DNA of 28,231 nt from an uncultured Prevotella sp. (GCA_947303825.1 CAMYZK010000002.1:1-28231), one strand, 5' to 3'. Shown: positions 14,891 through 23,400, counted from the stretch's first letter. Program-made: numbers and translations. The notes: generated by a model not told the origin, from the sequence alone.

Positions 14891-15332
14891 GGTTCTTGCG
14901 TCCCTTCGGTTCTTTTAGTCGCTACGCTTTCTTGCGTCCTTTCAGTAGCAAGCGGCAGAGCCGAGCGGTAAAAGCGGCAGAGCCGAGCGGCAAGCGGCAA
15001 AGCCGAGCGTCACCCCTGCCTGTGGTCTGTCGCCCCCTTGGGGCTTATCAGATGAAAAGATGATAAATGATTCAAGTTCCGCAAGCTATGAAAGCAAGCA
15101 TCCACAAAGCCCTGAAAGGGCTTAAGAACATAGGCGGGGGTGATAACCCCCGTAATGGAACGGCATTTCAAGACAAAGCCCTGAAAGGGCGAAAGAACTA
15201 TGTCGCCCTTTCAGGGCTTTACCGCAGAACTTGCGGAAGTTGAATAAATGAAAGATGATAGATATGATTACCCCTGCATGCGGGCATCAGTAAAACTAGC
15301 GTCTTTAACTCCTAACAAAAGTCTCTCAACTC
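14891..15332. repeat. Long composite repeat, copy A (interrupted by a MITE)
   Basis: This fills the 511-bp space between the M64 peptidase and the mannanase promoter. It begins GGTTCTTGCGTCCCTTCGGT and contains several AAGCGGCAGAGCCGAGCGG units, a GCCCC-CTT-GGGGC hairpin (15032-15044), GATGAAAAGATGATAAATGA, the element TTACCCCTGCATGCGGGCAT and a terminal TTTAACTCCTAACAAAAGTC part. A second copy lies at 27989-28222. The copies differ by one extra repeat unit of about 36-39 bp here (near 14932-14970) and by the insertion at 15071-15244. It starts right at the stop codon of the M64 gene. Confidence 0.85.
15071..15244. mobile_element. MITE-like 174-bp element with 15-bp terminal inverted repeats
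   Basis: The ends TTCAAGTTCCGCAAG (15071-15085) and CTTGCGGAAGTTGAA (15230-15244) are inverted repeats matching at 14 of 15 positions. They are flanked by a direct duplication TAAATGA (15064-15070 and 15245-15251). The related repeat at 28126-28132 carries a single TAAATGA and no insert, so it shows the empty site. Inside are a perfect 18-bp inverted repeat around AAAGCCCTGAAAGGGCGA (arms 15175-15192 and 15203-15220), another GCCCTGAAAGGGC copy near 15109 and a GGGGG-TGATAA-CCCCC hairpin. No transposase is encoded, so it must be moved in trans. Confidence 0.85.
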
Positions 15333-16724
15333 CTATTCGCTCGTATAAAAGTCAGTGATGCTACGAATAGCTCTTGAGCATACAGGGCAGAAGTTTTCCA
15401 CCTCGTTTATCTTCATGCGGCACTCCTGTGCAGGTCGATAAACCCCTTTCGACTGGTAGCCACCGCCTTCGAACACACCCACACGCTGAGTGGCGGCGTT
15501 GAGCCGTTGGCGCTCACTGTCGTTGCGCACCAGTCTGTAGTTTGGCACGCTCTTGTCGGCCGGTGTTGGTATGGCTGTGCCGGGTGGCAGCATGTCGGCC
15601 CATTTCGACTTGAAGTCTTTAAGGGTGGTGAGGTTGGGCTCCCACGGCTCGGTGTCGGCAGGATACATGGTGGTGTAGCCGTCGTCATAGAAATACTCGT
15701 CGCCCAGCCCGCCGTAGGCATGTCCGAATTCGTGCACCAGCACCTGGTTGAAGGTAGGATGGTCGCTCGTTGTCACTGTCAGCTGGTTGTAGATGCCTCC
15801 TCCTCCGTAGGTGTCGCTGTTCACCAGCACAATGACGTGTTCGAAGGGCACTCCTGCCAACAGGTTGTAGAGCCGGTGCATGTCCTGCGTCATAAGGTAT
15901 CGGTTGGTATAGAAGGTGTCGTAGTGGGTGTTGGCGGGCGTGGCGTTCCATATCTTCTGGTGAGGCACGCTGGTGCCAGACTGTGGCGACTCGGCAGCTA
16001 CGGCAACGATGTTGAAGCGGTCTTTCATCGATGTGAAAGGCTCGTGTGCAAAGAGGGCGTCGGCCAGTCGGCGGCAGTCGGCATAGAACTTGTCCATCTG
16101 CTGCCTTGTATATCCTTCGGCCACCACAGCCAGGTCAATGCACCTGACGATGTCAGGTTCTTTGTCATCGGATACCTCCCGGCCGTCCAAGCTGTCACTG
16201 CTACGGCTGATGAATTTGCCTCCCTTGCATATATAATAATGTGGGAAGGTGCTTTTCGACAGTTTTCTGATAAGAATGTCGTCGGGATTGATGGTGTGGG
16301 TAAGCTGTGCGGCAGTGTTGGCGTGGAAGTCGGTCAGTACTACGCTCACATCAACAGCCTTTCGGGGCATAGGCACGTTGAAGCTGGTTTGAAAAGCCTT
16401 TTTCACGTGTGTAGCCTCTTCGGTGGCCTGCCACTCCTGGAAGAGCGTAGAGAAGGTGTGTGTGTAGATGAGTTTTCCGGTGTCATGGTCGTAGAGCCTC
16501 ACTTGTCCGTTGCCCCGCAAAGGTGTTTCGGCAAGCCTGGCCCTCCTTCCAGCCCACTGTGTGGTGACGTATGCCTGTTCGAAGTATATGGCCTGCTCCA
16601 TGCTGTCGCCTGCAAGAATATAGTCAAGGCGCAGGTTACGTCCGTCGAAGTATTCGTCGAACGTCTGCGCCTTGACACCCATTACCAGTACAGTCAGTAG
16701 TAGGATGGGGAGTATCTTCTTCAT
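15333..16724 (-). CDS. Exported M64-family zinc metallopeptidase (IgA peptidase M64 type)
   Basis: This 463-residue protein has a signal peptide (to about Ala19, VMGVKA-Q), an N-terminal beta-domain (about 21-165, the M64 N-terminal type) and the peptidase domain (about 190-460). The zinc site HEFGHAYGGLGDEY has His331, Glu332, His335 and probably Asp342 as ligands and catalyst, preceded by VIVLVNSDTYGGGGIYNQLTV. M64 takes its name from a Clostridium IgA protease, but the substrates of Bacteroidota members are mostly unknown. The C-terminal CxxC-type pair in NFCPVCSRAI may form a disulfide. It is the last gene of a four-gene operon, 28 bases after its neighbour. A role in processing extracellular or envelope protein is inferred only. 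Confidence 0.88.
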   Translation of the reverse strand: MKKILPILLLTVLVMGVKAQTFDEYFDGRNLRLDYILAGDSMEQAIYFEQAYVTTQWAGRRARLAETPLRGNGQVRLYDHDTGKLIYTHTFSTLFQEWQATEEATHVKKAFQTSFNVPMPRKAVDVSVVLTDFHANTAAQLTHTINPDDILIRKLSKSTFPHYYICKGGKFISRSSDSLDGREVSDDKEPDIVRCIDLAVVAEGYTRQQMDKFYADCRRLADALFAHEPFTSMKDRFNIVAVAAESPQSGTSVPHQKIWNATPANTHYDTFYTNRYLMTQDMHRLYNLLAGVPFEHVIVLVNSDTYGGGGIYNQLTVTTSDHPTFNQVLVHEFGHAYGGLGDEYFYDDGYTTMYPADTEPWEPNLTTLKDFKSKWADMLPPGTAIPTPADKSVPNYRLVRNDSERQRLNAATQRVGVFEGGGYQSKGVYRPAQECRMKINEVENFCPVCSRAIRSITDFYTSE

Positions 16725-16752
16725 AGAATAATGTGGGAGTCTCTCCTTACGT

Positions 16753-18768
16753 CTATCTGTAGAATTTCAGGAACTGTTTGTACTCGTCGCAGCGGCTCAC
16801 ATAGTAGCTGGTGCGTGAGGCGTTGGCACGTTCAAAGTCGGCAAGTGTGGCAAACGCCTTGAAGTGCTCGGTGTTGCGTTGAACCGTGCGAACCATGTTG
16901 TAGTTGCTGTCCCAGTCTTCCTTATACCATGCCGGATTGTTGAGGTAGTAGTAAGAGAGGGCATAGAGCGACTTCTCGCGCAGCTTGAAGTCAGACGACT
17001 TGCTAGCCTCTTTGAGCAGGTTTCTGGCCTTGGCAGTCAGGTCGGTCTCGTTGACTCGTAGCGTGTCGTATATGCTTTTGCCGTCGCGCATCAGGAACCA
17101 GCAGTCGCCGGTGTAATGGGCCTGAGCATAGCGCACGGCAAGGTCGTAGCATCGCTGCTGGCGTGCCTGCCCGCTGAGTGATTTCAGCTCCTGCTCCATC
17201 TGTTGCATCTCGCTGGCAAATGTTGCTTTGGGGTTGCTGCCAAGATGCCATTTGTTGTCGCCCCACTCGTCGTTGGTGTCCAGCCATTGGCGTCTCATCC
17301 AAGGCTCTACGTCTATCTTGCGCTTGGCGGCATAGCAGGCATAGCCTTTCTCCTCATAGAAGGAGACGGGCACCTGGCGCAGCCATGTGAGGGCCTTCTC
17401 CCATTGGCACAGGCGCAGGTATTTGGTTCCTATGAGGTCGGTCATCATGTCGTTGTCTTTGCTCAGGTGCTGCTTGAGGAACTTCTCCAGGGCGTTCTTG
17501 GCAGGGGTCTTTGCATAGTCAACATATTTCAGCAGATGGTCTACCTGCATGGTGTCCAGGTAGCTGTTGTACGACGATGCCTCTGTTGCGCGTAGAATGG
17601 CTAGGGCTGTCTCGGGTCTGTTCACTTCGGTATACTTGTTGGCCAGCACCTGGTATACAAGCCTGTCGGTAACATTGTGGTAGTGATAGTCTGTCTTGCT
17701 TTGGTCTTCCAGCCATTCCAGCTCTTTTGCCAGGTAGTCGTCGAAGAGAGCGTCGGGAACCGACATTGCCGACTTGATGTACAGCCATATCACCCTGGCG
17801 TTGTCTTTGATACGGTCTGAGTCGTCGAGGGTTGCAGCTGTGCGGGCATCGTTGAAAGCCTGCTCGCGCATGCCGTACATGTATTCCAGCCATGCCTTGG
17901 CACTCATCCACAGTGCGGGGTTATTGCTCTTCTTCTCCTTGAGCACCTGAGAGGCCAGCTGTATCATCTGCATGGCTTCTGCCTTGCTTATGTCGCGCAC
18001 GAAGAGTTTTCCGAAGCCGTCCTTGTCAACAGCCTCCTGTGTATTGTTGACAAAGTCCTGCACCAGGAAGGGCAGGGCAGGCGAGTTGGGGTTGGACAGG
18101 TATTCCTGCTTGATGGCTTGGCACGAGCGCTTCTTGTAGTATTGTGTCATAAGGCTGTTCCAGTCGCCCTGGTCGGCAAATATCTTCACTGCATCCTTGG
18201 TGCGTCCGGTCTTGAGCAGTGCACCGGCATAGATGTTGCGCATCATCTCCTGATAGGGTGAGTATTTGTATTTGCTAGCCGTCTTCTCAAAGAACTGCAC
18301 GTTCTCGGCATGCCGGCGCAGCAGCATGTTGCACCGCATGAAGAGCAGGGCGTGCTGGTCTTTCATGGCCGAGTTGAGCTTGCCCTGTGCGTAGATGCGT
18401 ATCTGGCTCAGCGTCTTGTCGCGCTGCACCAGCTGGGTCTTCGTGGGGTAGTTCCAGCTGTACTGGTCGCTGGCCACGTCGTCGGAACACTTAAGATACG
18501 ACTTCAGGTTGGTAACGTAGCTCTGCATCAGCAGGTCGCCCTTGCGCTTTGCCACTTCCATCACCTCCTCGGCATCGAAATAGTAGTATTCATCGTTATT
18601 GCCGATGTATTTCTGCCAGGCTTTGTCGGTCTCCTTGCCGGCAGTAGCCCAGAGATGGTTGTCATCGCGCACGTTGAACAGATAGTAGTTGTGTGTTTCA
18701 ATAAAGAAACATGCCAGTGCGGGCAGTGCTATTGCTGCCAGCAGGCTAATGACGAAAAATTTCTTCAT
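16753..18768 (-). CDS. Exported helical-repeat (TPR-like) protein of unknown function
   Basis: I chose the ATG at 18768 (MKKFFVISLLAAIALPALAC); the longer frame to 18819 would put a non-signal stretch first. This gives 671 residues with a signal peptide ending ALA-Cys20, which could be a type I site or an atypical lipobox. The mature part is almost wholly alpha-helical with repeated motifs such as ALWMSAKAWLEYMYGMREQA, VYQVLANKYTEVNRPETALA and TKYLRLCQWEKALTWLRQVP, typical of TPR-like solenoids. I do not recognise a family. The start lies 23 bases inside the end of the upstream DUF3142-like gene, indicating translational coupling, and the M64 gene follows 28 bases on. A scaffold or adaptor in the envelope is plausible; no catalytic motif is visible. 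Confidence 0.75.
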   Translation of the reverse strand: MKKFFVISLLAAIALPALACFFIETHNYYLFNVRDDNHLWATAGKETDKAWQKYIGNNDEYYYFDAEEVMEVAKRKGDLLMQSYVTNLKSYLKCSDDVASDQYSWNYPTKTQLVQRDKTLSQIRIYAQGKLNSAMKDQHALLFMRCNMLLRRHAENVQFFEKTASKYKYSPYQEMMRNIYAGALLKTGRTKDAVKIFADQGDWNSLMTQYYKKRSCQAIKQEYLSNPNSPALPFLVQDFVNNTQEAVDKDGFGKLFVRDISKAEAMQMIQLASQVLKEKKSNNPALWMSAKAWLEYMYGMREQAFNDARTAATLDDSDRIKDNARVIWLYIKSAMSVPDALFDDYLAKELEWLEDQSKTDYHYHNVTDRLVYQVLANKYTEVNRPETALAILRATEASSYNSYLDTMQVDHLLKYVDYAKTPAKNALEKFLKQHLSKDNDMMTDLIGTKYLRLCQWEKALTWLRQVPVSFYEEKGYACYAAKRKIDVEPWMRRQWLDTNDEWGDNKWHLGSNPKATFASEMQQMEQELKSLSGQARQQRCYDLAVRYAQAHYTGDCWFLMRDGKSIYDTLRVNETDLTAKARNLLKEASKSSDFKLREKSLYALSYYYLNNPAWYKEDWDSNYNMVRTVQRNTEHFKAFATLADFERANASRTSYYVSRCDEYKQFLKFYR

Positions 18769-19636
18769 AGGTTTTGGTATTATATCGGTTAATATTCTCA
18801 TTTTCCAGATTATAGACAATTATTGAACGGCTCAGTTCGGGCCGCTGTTTTTCCACCAGCTCTTTCACTCTGAGTATCTCGCTGGCCTCGACAGTGTGTA
18901 CCACCCTTACCCCCTGAATGTCGCGTTGCCACTCGTAGACGGGGTAGGCAGCAGCCAGTGGAAGCCGATAGTCGGGCAGGTGGCGTGCGTAGGGATAGAC
19001 GTCGCGGTAGTCAAGCACAGGATTGCGCTCCTTGAAGTTGCGCGGGTCGCCGGTGTTGTAGAGCATCAGCACACCATAGTCGGCAGGAGGCGGGGCCATC
19101 TGTAGCTGGTGCAGACGAATGGTTACCGACAGTGCCATGCCGTGAGAGCGTGCTTCGCTGCGCACCTGGCTCAGGAAGTCGTAGAATGTCTGTCGGCTGC
19201 GTGCTGTGTAGTCGCAGTCTATCTGTATCTCGCTTACGGGCTTGATGTCGTTGGTCTCGTTCATCTGCAGTATGCGGTTCACCAGATGGTGTGCCAGCGA
19301 GTCGTGGCGTTGGTGCATGCAGTCTTCCATGATGTAGACCGTGGGGACCAGCTGTATGTCTTCGGGCAGTGTGTCGCTGAAGGTGATGGTGGCGTTGGGA
19401 ATGGGTCCCGGTGCCGTAGTGCTGTCGCCCATCACCACGTCGAAGTAGCGGCAGTAAAGCTTCGTTATGCCATGCCTGCTGATGAATGCCCGCTCTATGG
19501 AGTCCAGACGCAGGTCGGTGTTCCAGTAGTATGCCGAGTTGGCTATGGGCAGACTCTCCGGCTGTTGTCTGTTGCAGCCGGTGACGGCGGCAAGCATCAT
19601 GGCAGCTAGCAGTAAGGGTTGAAGCAGTCTTTTCAT
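18746..19636 (-). CDS. DUF3142-like lipoprotein (TIM-barrel-like)
   Basis: This 296-residue protein has a clear lipobox (AAVTGC, Cys21). The core (about 35-285) contains VSEIQIDCDYTARSRQTFYD-FLSQVRSEARSHGMALSVTIRLHQL, which matches the central element of DUF3142 proteins, followed by YGVLMLYNTG and YRLPLAAAYPVYEW. The alternating strands and helices suggest a glycosidase-like barrel, but I cannot name catalytic residues. Its start codon overlaps the stop of the LD-carboxypeptidase gene (ATGA) and its end overlaps the next gene by 23 bases, so the products are probably made in fixed ratio. A role in the cell envelope with the carboxypeptidase is inferred from context. Family assignment by motif is moderately sure. 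Confidence 0.65.
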   Translation of the reverse strand: MKRLLQPLLLAAMMLAAVTGCNRQQPESLPIANSAYYWNTDLRLDSIERAFISRHGITKLYCRYFDVVMGDSTTAPGPIPNATITFSDTLPEDIQLVPTVYIMEDCMHQRHDSLAHHLVNRILQMNETNDIKPVSEIQIDCDYTARSRQTFYDFLSQVRSEARSHGMALSVTIRLHQLQMAPPPADYGVLMLYNTGDPRNFKERNPVLDYRDVYPYARHLPDYRLPLAAAYPVYEWQRDIQGVRVVHTVEASEILRVKELVEKQRPELSRSIIVYNLENENINRYNTKTYEEIFRH

Positions 19637-20649
19637 GGTTTGTGTGTCAGTTTCTGTGGTATAAATGTAAGGTCTGTGCCCTCTTCGGTGACATCAAGCT
19701 TGACGTGACAGCCCTCTATCAGGGGGAAGTTGGGGCGTGCATGCCCAGTGGGGAAGCCGTAGCACACGGGTATGTCGTAGTGTTGCAGGTACTCGTGCAG
19801 CATCTCCTTCATGTTGGCAAAGCCGCGGTCGGGGCGGCGGTAGGAGGTGAAGTGGCCTAGCACGATGCCCTTCAGACGCGGTAGCACGCCTCTCACCTCC
19901 AGGTGGTGCAGCATGCGGTCTACCTTCGAGATGGGCTCGTCGGTGTCCTCGATGAAGAGTATGAGGTCGTTCTTCAGCCGCAGACAGTCGTACTGTGAGC
20001 CAGCCAGCGCACAGAGCACCGAGAAGTTGCCACCCACCAGTATACCCTCGGCGTGGCCCTCCTGGTCCAGCTCATGGTGGTCTACGTGGTATGTTGGCAG
20101 CCGTCCCTCCAGCATTCGCTGCAGCGTGACGCAGACGCTGTCGGTGCCGCCGTTTGATGACAGTGTACCCAGCATGGGGCCGTGAATGCTCATCACTCCC
20201 GCCACCACCGACGTGCTGTGCAGGGCGGTGATGTCGCTGAAGCCTATGAGCCACTTGGGGTTGAGACGGAACTCCGTGGGGTGTATGTGCGAGAGCAGCT
20301 GCACAGCTCCGTCGCCGCCGCGTGTGCACATGATGGCACGGCAGGTGGTGTCGCGCAGGGCCCATAGCAGGTCGGTTGTGCGATTGGCAATGGTGCCGGC
20401 AAAGCCGTGATAACTGTCAAGCACATGGGGAGCCACCACTGGCTCGTAGCCCCATTGACGCAGTATTTTGCAACCTGCATCTATGGTCTTGGCGTCAGGA
20501 CGGCTAGAGGGAGAGATGACGGCAATGCGGTCGCCGGGCTTAAGAAAAGGAGGCATCAGCATGGCGGGACGCTGAGCCGTGCAGGGGTGCACAGCCAGCA
20601 GCAACGGCAACAACATGATTACCTTCTGTAAGAAACTATAAATCGTCAT
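19633..20649 (-). CDS. ldcA: LD-carboxypeptidase, peptidase family S66 (LdcA-like), exported
   Basis: This 338-residue protein shows the S66 layout: an N-terminal half with PGDRIAVISPSS, RAIMCTRGGDGAVQLL and the nucleophile Ser138 in IGFSDITALH, and a C-terminal half with Glu234 in LILFIEDTDE and His303 in GFPTGHARPNFPLIEG. LdcA enzymes cleave the L,D bond releasing the terminal D-Ala from murein tetrapeptide during recycling. Most are cytoplasmic; this one has a hydrophobic N-terminus (MLLPLLLAVHPCTAQ) and is probably periplasmic. It is the first gene of a four-gene minus-strand operon and overlaps the next gene by 4 bases. A TACCTTTG -7 box lies just upstream. Confidence 0.9.
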   Translation of the reverse strand: MTIYSFLQKVIMLLPLLLAVHPCTAQRPAMLMPPFLKPGDRIAVISPSSRPDAKTIDAGCKILRQWGYEPVVAPHVLDSYHGFAGTIANRTTDLLWALRDTTCRAIMCTRGGDGAVQLLSHIHPTEFRLNPKWLIGFSDITALHSTSVVAGVMSIHGPMLGTLSSNGGTDSVCVTLQRMLEGRLPTYHVDHHELDQEGHAEGILVGGNFSVLCALAGSQYDCLRLKNDLILFIEDTDEPISKVDRMLHHLEVRGVLPRLKGIVLGHFTSYRRPDRGFANMKEMLHEYLQHYDIPVCYGFPTGHARPNFPLIEGCHVKLDVTEEGTDLTFIPQKLTHKP

Positions 20650-20657
20650 TTCGAATG

Positions 20658-20665
20658 CAAAGGTA
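20658..20665 (-). promoter_or_regulatory. -7 element upstream of the ldcA operon
   Basis: The minus strand reads TACCTTTG (TAnnTTTG). It is only 9 bases before the annotated start, so the transcript would be nearly leaderless or translation would start at a later codon (for example the internal Met12). No good -33 box was found at the expected distance. Confidence 0.45.
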
Positions 20666-20718
20666 CAAATGTTTCTGCAATTTCTGCACTTTCTTCAGAA
20701 CAATATGAATTTTTTTTG

Positions 20719-20726
20719 TACTTTTG
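20719..20726 (+). promoter_or_regulatory. -7 element of the VanZ-like gene
   Basis: TACTTTTG after a run of eight T matches TAnnTTTG and is followed by GCACCCC, a common Bacteroidota promoter context. It predicts a start of transcription near 20733, which rules out the in-frame TTG at 20724 as translation start and supports the ATG at 20760. Confidence 0.6.
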
Positions 20727-20759
20727 CACCCCAAAAGAAGAAAAAACATTAGTTTAAAG

Positions 20760-21188
20760 ATGAATACCTCTGTGAAAGCCCCCAATTCTGGGATATTGAA
20801 TAAGATGCGCTACCTGTTGCGCCACTACCCATTAACGCTGCTCTGCCTAGCACTTATCTGGTATCTGTGCCTCTTCATCACCATGCCCGAGACGCCCATG
20901 GACGATGTTCCCTTCATAGACAAATGGACACACCTGGTGATGTATGGCAGCCTGACGTCGGTTATGTGGTGGGAGTACAGGCGCTGCCATACCAGCCTGA
21001 ACGGTGTCAAGCTGGTGCTGCTGGCGTTTCTGGCACCCATAGCCATGAGCGGCGTGATAGAGCTGCTGCAGGCCTATTGCACCACGACGCGGGCAGGCGA
21101 GTGGCTCGACTTTGCAGCCAACAGCACCGGCGTGCTGCTGGGCAATATGGCTGGACTCTTCCTCATGCGGTGGGTAGGTAAGGCATGA
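20760..21188 (+). CDS. VanZ-like family membrane protein
   Basis: With the start at 20760 the product has 142 residues. It has the VanZ-like pattern: first membrane helix (PLTLLCLALIWYLCLFITM), the motif PFIDKWTHLVMYGSLTSVMW at the second helix, then LVLLAFLAPIAMSGVIELLQ and the family signature GEWLDFAANSTGVLLGNMAG before the last helix. Members named after teicoplanin-resistance VanZ are common in Bacteroidota as single genes with unknown function, and resistance should not be assumed. It is divergent from the ldcA operon across a 110-bp region with promoters in both directions. No terminator is evident after it. Confidence 0.82.
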   Translation: MNTSVKAPNSGILNKMRYLLRHYPLTLLCLALIWYLCLFITMPETPMDDVPFIDKWTHLVMYGSLTSVMWWEYRRCHTSLNGVKLVLLAFLAPIAMSGVIELLQAYCTTTRAGEWLDFAANSTGVLLGNMAGLFLMRWVGKA

Positions 21189-21297
21189 ACTATCTTCCTT
21201 CTGGCACCTCCAAGCGCCATGTACATCAACAGGCACTGTAACAGCTCACGCCCAAACGCCCAAACGGTAAAGAATCACCACATTTCTTATGCAAAAA

Positions 21298-21329
21298 TTT
21301 GGTTGTTAAAGAGATATTTAGTATCTTTG
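21298..21329 (+). promoter_or_regulatory. Consensus Bacteroidota promoter of the Big_2 secreted protein gene
   Basis: TTTG (21298-21301), 20 bases, then TATCTTTG (21322-21329) is a full match to the TTTG-N19/21-TAnnTTTG consensus. It implies a leader of roughly 100 bases before the start at 21434. The promoter suggests strong housekeeping-sigma transcription. Confidence 0.8.
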
Positions 21330-21433
21330 TAGCCCAAAAGACTGCAACGTATAGCATAGTCGCCAATAACATCGGACATCTACAAACAATCCTTTATATA
21401 CAATCTTTATTTTTTAACTAAAACAAAAAGCTT

Positions 21434-23356
21434 ATGAAAAGAATTACGCAATCTTTGCTGGCCTTGCTTCTGCTGATGCTGGGCGGAGCAACGGCAAACG
21501 CTCTGGAGACGTATGACTTCCAGGATTTGTGTATGGCTCTTGGCAAAGGCGGCCCATGGGCCGTCAACGACGGTGGCGATGCCGGCTTCACGCTTGGCAC
21601 CGACGAGGCTCCCGCAGTGATGCACTACCTTGGCGACTATACAGTTGGTGACCAGACCTTTACTTGGAACCAGCGTTTCGCCTATGAGTATGTGGATGGC
21701 CGCGGCAAGTTCACCATGCGCAACAAGAGCAACAAAAGGGATGGTAACTGCGGCATGTTCTCTTGGGACTACGCCCACTACTTCTCCGTGCTTGATCTGA
21801 AAGCCGGCGACAAGGTGACCATTACGTGTCTGGCAGGAACGACAACGCTGGTGTCGAGCAATGTGGAAGGCATTGACGCTGGTACAGAATTTGGGAAGGT
21901 TGCAACCACCTATACCATTGCCAGCGGCGACCGCCTGGACATCCAGATGCAGAAAGCCACGCTCATCTCGAAGATTGTCATCGAGCCTTACGGCGTGGAG
22001 ACCGTTCCCGTCATCACCGTATCGCCAAAGACGCTAAACCTCATTCCTGGGGCTTCGGCCAAGCTCGGTGCTACTGTAGACCCCGCTGGCGCAGAAGTGA
22101 AATGGAAGAGCAGCGACGAGTCGGTAGTCTTTGTTGACAACGACGGCGTGGTGGTGGCACAGACGCCTGGCACTGCCGAGATAACCTGCTACTGGGAGTC
22201 GGGCATCAGCGATGCCAAGGCTTCCGACGTCTGCGTGGTGACCGTCGCCGACATAGACATGGCTCAGCTCTCGCTGGCAAAGAGCTACGACTTCACCGCC
22301 CTGGGCGATGTGACGCTCACCCTGCAGGCCGATGCGGCAGGCAAGATATGGAATGCAGCCAACAACACCAACAACAACGTGTTCTTCTGCACCAACGACG
22401 GACTTGAGCTTCTCGCAGTACAGGCTGCCGCACCTGCCGACGGTAAGGGCTGGAGCATCGTTGACGGCGATGGCCTCGTGCTGGGTACAGGCGCTGGCCG
22501 CTGTGCTGCCATCGGCGGCATCAAGGCCGGACAGATTGTTGAGTTCGTCTACACTGGCGACGCCTTCTACACCAAGAACGACGGCACCAGCGATGACGGT
22601 ATTGAGAAGACGGCCCTCAACGAGCAGCAGGGACGTGCCATGTACAAGGCCGCTGCCGACGGAATGATAGGCTTCGAGCTTGTCAAGGGCAGTGCCGTGA
22701 GGCAGATATACGTCTACGAGGAGAACGGCCCCAAGCCCTATCAGTTTGTGGCCAGTGAGTGGCCTGCCGGCGACCCCGGCCGCATTTCGGCCAGCAACGT
22801 GGTGGTCGATGCCGTTGCCAACACTATCACCGTCGATGCACAGGGCGACAACAATGTTGCTCTGAACTTCAAGACCGACAAGACCTACTACATCACCAAG
22901 CCTGTGAAGTACTTCGTGGTGCGTGGCACCGGCCTCTCTGTTGAAGACGGCAAGGCATATCTGTGGTGGTGCAACGCCAAGAACAACGGTGCACAGGAAG
23001 TTCCTGCCGTCGTAAGGAATGACGAGGGTGTCATCACCCTGGCATGGGACATCACGCAGAACACAGCCTTTGCCAGCGGCTTCAACCCCGAAGGCATGAG
23101 CTACCTCGACGGCACTGGCGCCAGCACATGGGGATGGACCACCACCTTCGGACTGACGCTGGCCAACCCCGCAGTGCCTGCAGTGATAAGCTACATTGGC
23201 TACGAGGCTGACGGCTCGGATGTCGTTACCGCCATCGAGAGTGTCAAGGCAGCACAGCAGCACACGGGCACCGTCTACAACATGGCCGGACAGCGCGTGC
23301 AGCAGGCCGTCAAGGGACTGTACATACGCGACGGAAAGAAGTTCATTGTACGCTGA
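21434..23356 (+). CDS. Secreted protein with Big_2 (Ig-like) domain and T9SS-like C-terminal tail
   Basis: The 640-residue product has a signal peptide (to about Ala23, ATANA-LE), an N-terminal beta-rich module (25-187) beginning YDFQDLCMALGKGGPW, and a Big_2 Ig-like domain (about 192-272: VITVSPKTLNLIPGASAKLG, VKWKSSDESVVFVDNDGVV, GTAEITCYW). A second module related to the first follows (about 278-427, again opening KSYDFTALGDVTL), then a third module (430-590) and a tail VYNMAGQRVQQAVKGLYIRDGKKFIVR. The tail resembles a type IX secretion signal and is of the same sort as that of the 3357-4829 protein. No catalytic motif is recognised; a surface or secreted binding or adhesive role is a guess. 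It has its own promoter and terminator, so it is monocistronic. Confidence 0.75.
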   Translation: MKRITQSLLALLLLMLGGATANALETYDFQDLCMALGKGGPWAVNDGGDAGFTLGTDEAPAVMHYLGDYTVGDQTFTWNQRFAYEYVDGRGKFTMRNKSNKRDGNCGMFSWDYAHYFSVLDLKAGDKVTITCLAGTTTLVSSNVEGIDAGTEFGKVATTYTIASGDRLDIQMQKATLISKIVIEPYGVETVPVITVSPKTLNLIPGASAKLGATVDPAGAEVKWKSSDESVVFVDNDGVVVAQTPGTAEITCYWESGISDAKASDVCVVTVADIDMAQLSLAKSYDFTALGDVTLTLQADAAGKIWNAANNTNNNVFFCTNDGLELLAVQAAAPADGKGWSIVDGDGLVLGTGAGRCAAIGGIKAGQIVEFVYTGDAFYTKNDGTSDDGIEKTALNEQQGRAMYKAAADGMIGFELVKGSAVRQIYVYEENGPKPYQFVASEWPAGDPGRISASNVVVDAVANTITVDAQGDNNVALNFKTDKTYYITKPVKYFVVRGTGLSVEDGKAYLWWCNAKNNGAQEVPAVVRNDEGVITLAWDITQNTAFASGFNPEGMSYLDGTGASTWGWTTTFGLTLANPAVPAVISYIGYEADGSDVVTAIESVKAAQQHTGTVYNMAGQRVQQAVKGLYIRDGKKFIVR

Positions 23357-23365
23357 TTCTTTTAA

Positions 23366-23400
23366 GAGAGTGTAGGAGCAAAACAACTCCTACACTCTTT
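23366..23400 (+). terminator. Rho-independent terminator after the Big_2 protein gene
   Basis: GAGTGTAGGAG (23368-23378) and CTCCTACACTC (23387-23397) form a perfect 11-bp stem with an 8-base CAAAACAA loop, followed by TTTAT. It lies 11 bases after the stop codon. Confidence 0.85.

Noticed and set aside
15507..16700. 397-residue open frame on the plus strand
   Set aside because: Antisense to the M64 peptidase with its intact zinc motif; no domain recognised.
20760..21188. Glycopeptide resistance determinant
   Set aside because: VanZ-like proteins are common single genes in Bacteroidota and no other van genes are present, so resistance is not supported.
22034..23386. 450-residue open frame on the minus strand
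   Set aside because: Antisense to the Big_2 secreted protein, which has promoter, signal peptide, domains and terminator.
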